The position numbers and the translations under genes are program-made. A stretch of 64,000 bases of DNA. Source: Leptospira_A soteropolitanensis (GTDB lineage: Bacteria; Spirochaetota; Leptospiria; Leptospirales; Leptospiraceae). The DNA lies in assembly GCF_026151335.1 (NCBI RefSeq), contig NZ_JAMQPP010000001.1; one strand, 5' to 3'. The notes beneath the pieces are model-generated. The model ran no database searches and was not told where the DNA came from. It was given only the letters and a program-made list of their open reading frames with translations. Below, piece by piece: positions 61,721 through 64,000 of the stretch (position 1 is its first letter; each line of letters opens with the position of its first letter).

Positions 61721-63805
61721 TCAATCCGAAATTCCAAGTTCTGTCCTCAGAAAATGAAGGCAATCCTCGGAAGTCATCGGTTTAGCAAAGAAAAACCCCT
61801 GAATCAGATCCACACCACTTTCTGCAAGTAAACTTACTTGTTCCTCCGTTTCCGCCCCTTCGGCGACTACAATTAAACCAAGGTTATGCGCTAGGTTGGA
61901 AACTGCATGAATGATGGTTTTTGAATCTTTGTCGGAAGTGATTTCAGACACAAACGAGCGGTCAATTTTTAAGGAAGAGATAGGTAGTTTTTTCAAATAA
62001 CCCAAACTACTGTAGCCAGTTCCAAAGTCATCAATGGCAATTTTCGCACCTAGTTTCCGAATTTCTTGCATGGTCCGAACCGCTTCGTCAGCGTTTTCCA
62101 TTACCGAACTTTCAGTAAGTTCCACTTCCAAGTCGTGTGGATCCACTTTAAAAAGTTTTAAATTTTCTGCGATGGTAGAAATCAATTTCTCGTGTTTGAA
62201 CTGTTTGGTGGAGATATTTACAGCCATAGAAACATCGTTTATCCCTGCATCTTTCCAAATTCGCATAGTTTGGATGGCAGATTTAATCACCCATTCCCCG
62301 ATGGCTAAAATCATTCCTGTTTCTTCAGAGATAGGAATAAATACGTTAGGAGAAATAAGTCCTCGTTCTGGATGACGCCAACGTATCAGAGCCTCAACAC
62401 CCACTGGTTTTTTTGTATAAAGATCTATTTTAGGTTGGTACATCAAAGTAAATTGATTTTCGATGATGGCAATTCGCATTCGGTTTTCGATTTCTAATCG
62501 TTCCGCCACAACGGTTTGCAGTTCTTCCGTAAAAAATACATAACAGTTTTTACCTTGGGACTTAGCCAAGTTCAGTGCACTGTCTGCATTTTTTAAAAGT
62601 GTGTTGGAGTCTTTTCCATCTGTTGGATAAAGTGCGATCCCGATGGATATGTTTACAAAAATTCTTTCCCCATCAATCACAAAGGGATGTGTCATCGCAT
62701 CTAAAATTGATTCAGAAATTACCGCAGCATCTCTTTCATTTGATAAATCGGGTAATACAACGGTGAATTCATCTCCACCTTGTCTACTAATCAAATCATA
62801 AACGCGAATGCTTTCTCTAATTCGGTAAGCAACTAATTTGATGATTTTATCACCGAAGTCATGGCCACGAGAATCATTGATGATTTTAAAGTTATCCAAA
62901 TCAATCGCAAGAATTCCAACTAGATTTCCGTGTCTTCTTGCTTCTTCAAAAATAGGAAATAGTTTGTCGATAAGGGAATTACGATTTGGTAAGTTTGTTA
63001 GTTGGTCAAAAAAAGCCATATAGGCAATTTTTTCTTCTGCATGTCTTCTTTGTGTGATGTCGAGGAAGGCAACGGCAAGTCCAAAGTTTTCAAGTGGAAT
63101 GGGAGTCGCTAAAATATCAAACCAAGTAATTTTATCTTCTTTGATGAGACCAATTTCCATATTTCGAATGACTTCTTTGTGACGAAGTGCACGCATAAGA
63201 CTTGATTTACGTGGATAAATTTTATTTCCATTGGGTTGGATAAGAGTATACTTTCGAATGTTTAAAGTTCTGTTTAAAAGTTCTCCATCTTGAATGTTAA
63301 AATAATTTCTGGCTGTTTTGTTTGTTTCTACAATTTTACCTTTTTCATCGGTGATGGCAATGCCCATAGGTAAGTTATCAAAAATAGATTTGTACTTTTG
63401 TTGTTGGAGGAGGAACTCAAAAGATATATCTTTTTGAATGGTCACATCGCGATCAAAAGCTAAAATGATTTTTGATTCTCGTAATGGGATGAGTAACCAA
63501 ATGATCCAAACTTCTTCCTTGGATTTTGTAACGAGCCTGTTTTCGAAATTTAAAATATTCGGATTCTCACCCAAACTATCAAAAGTATATTTTGTATTTT
63601 CTTTATCGTCTTCTTGTGTAAAATCAAGAATAGACTTACCGGCAATCTCTTTTGGAGAAAATTCAAGAAACTTGGCAAATCTTTCGGTAACGGAAATAAA
63701 AGTTCCCTCCCAATCCATGACTTGAAAACTGTTTGGATATTCGGCGAGGAGCGATTTAACTGTGAGTCCGGAGAGAATATTACTGCCTAATGGCTCATTT
63801 TGCAT
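61721..63805 (-). CDS. PAS-PAS-GGDEF-EAL c-di-GMP protein
   Basis: The 694-residue cytoplasmic protein has two PAS-type sensor domains (about residues 15-130 and 135-255), a GGDEF domain (about 265-425) and an EAL domain (about 435-690). The cyclase site looks intact: AIDLDNFKIINDSRGHDFGD, RQGGDEF, and an RVYD inhibitory site five residues before it. The EAL set is also intact: GVEALIRW, VNIS, ELTES, IDDFGTGYSS, LKIDRSF, VAEGAET, IQGFFFAKP. It could therefore make or break c-di-GMP. Its start overlaps the dihydroorotase gene by 11 bases. Confidence 0.94.
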   Translation of the reverse strand: MQNEPLGSNILSGLTVKSLLAEYPNSFQVMDWEGTFISVTERFAKFLEFSPKEIAGKSILDFTQEDDKENTKYTFDSLGENPNILNFENRLVTKSKEEVWIIWLLIPLRESKIILAFDRDVTIQKDISFEFLLQQQKYKSIFDNLPMGIAITDEKGKIVETNKTARNYFNIQDGELLNRTLNIRKYTLIQPNGNKIYPRKSSLMRALRHKEVIRNMEIGLIKEDKITWFDILATPIPLENFGLAVAFLDITQRRHAEEKIAYMAFFDQLTNLPNRNSLIDKLFPIFEEARRHGNLVGILAIDLDNFKIINDSRGHDFGDKIIKLVAYRIRESIRVYDLISRQGGDEFTVVLPDLSNERDAAVISESILDAMTHPFVIDGERIFVNISIGIALYPTDGKDSNTLLKNADSALNLAKSQGKNCYVFFTEELQTVVAERLEIENRMRIAIIENQFTLMYQPKIDLYTKKPVGVEALIRWRHPERGLISPNVFIPISEETGMILAIGEWVIKSAIQTMRIWKDAGINDVSMAVNISTKQFKHEKLISTIAENLKLFKVDPHDLEVELTESSVMENADEAVRTMQEIRKLGAKIAIDDFGTGYSSLGYLKKLPISSLKIDRSFVSEITSDKDSKTIIHAVSNLAHNLGLIVVAEGAETEEQVSLLAESGVDLIQGFFFAKPMTSEDCLHFLRTELGISD

Positions 63806-64000
63806 GTATTTCTTTGCCTAAAAAGTAAACTGCTTCGATAGATCCAGGAAATTGGAATCCTTCAAAGGGTGACCAACCGGACTTACTTTTAACCATTGAT
63901 TTTTTAAATTCAACTGGTTTTTTTAAATTTAAGACAGAAAAATTCGCCGCATAACCTTGATTAATAATTCCAACACCCTTCCCAAATTTGTCGGGTAAGT
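63795..64000 (-). CDS. Dihydroorotase-like amidohydrolase, C-terminal end (5' end outside window)
   Basis: The last 68 residues of a protein whose start lies beyond the window. The segment ending the amidohydrolase fold reads FGKGVGIINQGYAANFSVLNLKKPVEF, followed by SKSGWSPFEGFQFPGSIEAVYFLGKEI. SxxGWSPFEG with a following GxxxxV-GK pattern is characteristic of dihydroorotases (pyrimidine synthesis). Only the C-terminus is visible, so the catalytic residues cannot be checked. It overlaps the PAS-GGDEF-EAL gene by 11 bases, which suggests co-transcription. Confidence 0.85.
   Translation of the reverse strand, partial: LPDKFGKGVGIINQGYAANFSVLNLKKPVEFKKSMVKSKSGWSPFEGFQFPGSIEAVYFLGKEIHAK

Noticed and set aside
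1..64000. CRISPR arrays, tRNA or rRNA genes, insertion sequences
   Set aside because: I saw no regularly spaced repeats, no tRNA-like cloverleaf in the gaps, and no transposase or integrase motif in any frame.

Overview
The window is a chromosomal segment of a spirochaete, almost certainly a Leptospira and by inference one of the saprophytic species. The grounds are a probable flagellar-coiling protein FcpA, several Leptospira-type orphan proteins, spirochaete-style lipoprotein signals, frequent TTG/GTG starts, and moderately AT-rich DNA. It is densely coded: no gene-free stretch exceeds about 300 bases. I see no rRNA, tRNA, insertion sequence, prophage or CRISPR array.

Layout. 1-7123 (+): the 3' end of valS, purD, an unknown coupled gene, prfB, a GAF-AAA-Fis regulator and a membrane-anchored OmpA-like protein. 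7133-11457 (-): lepB, a PASTA-bearing class B penicillin-binding protein and a Maf/DUF115 protein. 11547-14817 (+): thrC, then a GHKL ATPase coupled to a C-tail-anchored protein. 14822-17678 (-): leuS and a small zinc-ribbon protein. 17978-21294 (+): an ABC exporter pair resembling YbbA/YbbP. 21462-22364 (-): fcpA. 22592-24720 (+): a DnaC/DnaI-like ATPase, folK, panB. 24724-28267 (-): a 53-residue protein, an ABC-F ATPase, a rhodanese and DAHP synthase. 28378-32590: YihY/BrkB, unknowns, a lipoprotein, a TauE/SafE permease and an EAL protein. 32587-41485: a frameshifted nitroreductase, a FrnE-like thiol oxidoreductase, an RND pump, DUF2804, a GMC oxidoreductase and an ankyrin protein. 41524-48347 (-): a Vps62-like lipoprotein, a Lys-rich exported peptide, then the conserved rpmH-rnpA-yidD-yidC-jag-mnmE cluster. 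No dnaA or origin is visible beside it. 48590-55344: an MltA-like lytic transglycosylase, a TetR regulator divergent from a PhlG-like hydrolase, a CDF metal transporter, a GGDEF-EAL protein, a thioesterase, DUF1330 and a 58-residue membrane peptide. 55414-64000 (-): an MFS permease, a gamma carbonic anhydrase-like protein, a 7TMR-DISM/SpoIIE phosphatase, pheT, a PAS-GGDEF-EAL protein and the 3' end of a dihydroorotase gene.

Themes. Much of the window is housekeeping: three aminoacyl-tRNA synthetases, RF2, tRNA modification, membrane insertion and secretion, and amino-acid, folate, pantothenate and purine synthesis. Signalling is prominent: three EAL-domain proteins, one with a damaged GGDEF active site, a SpoIIE phosphatase, a GHKL ATPase and an enhancer-binding-protein-like regulator that lacks its sigma-54 contact motif.

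The points most worth a second look are: a nitroreductase gene split at a correctly phased -1 slippery heptamer; the uncertain start and reading frame of rnpA; the degenerate enhancer-binding protein; an OmpA-like protein with a histone-H1-like cytoplasmic stretch; a twin 18-bp operator between tetR and the PhlG-like gene; and two small genes (53 and 58 residues).
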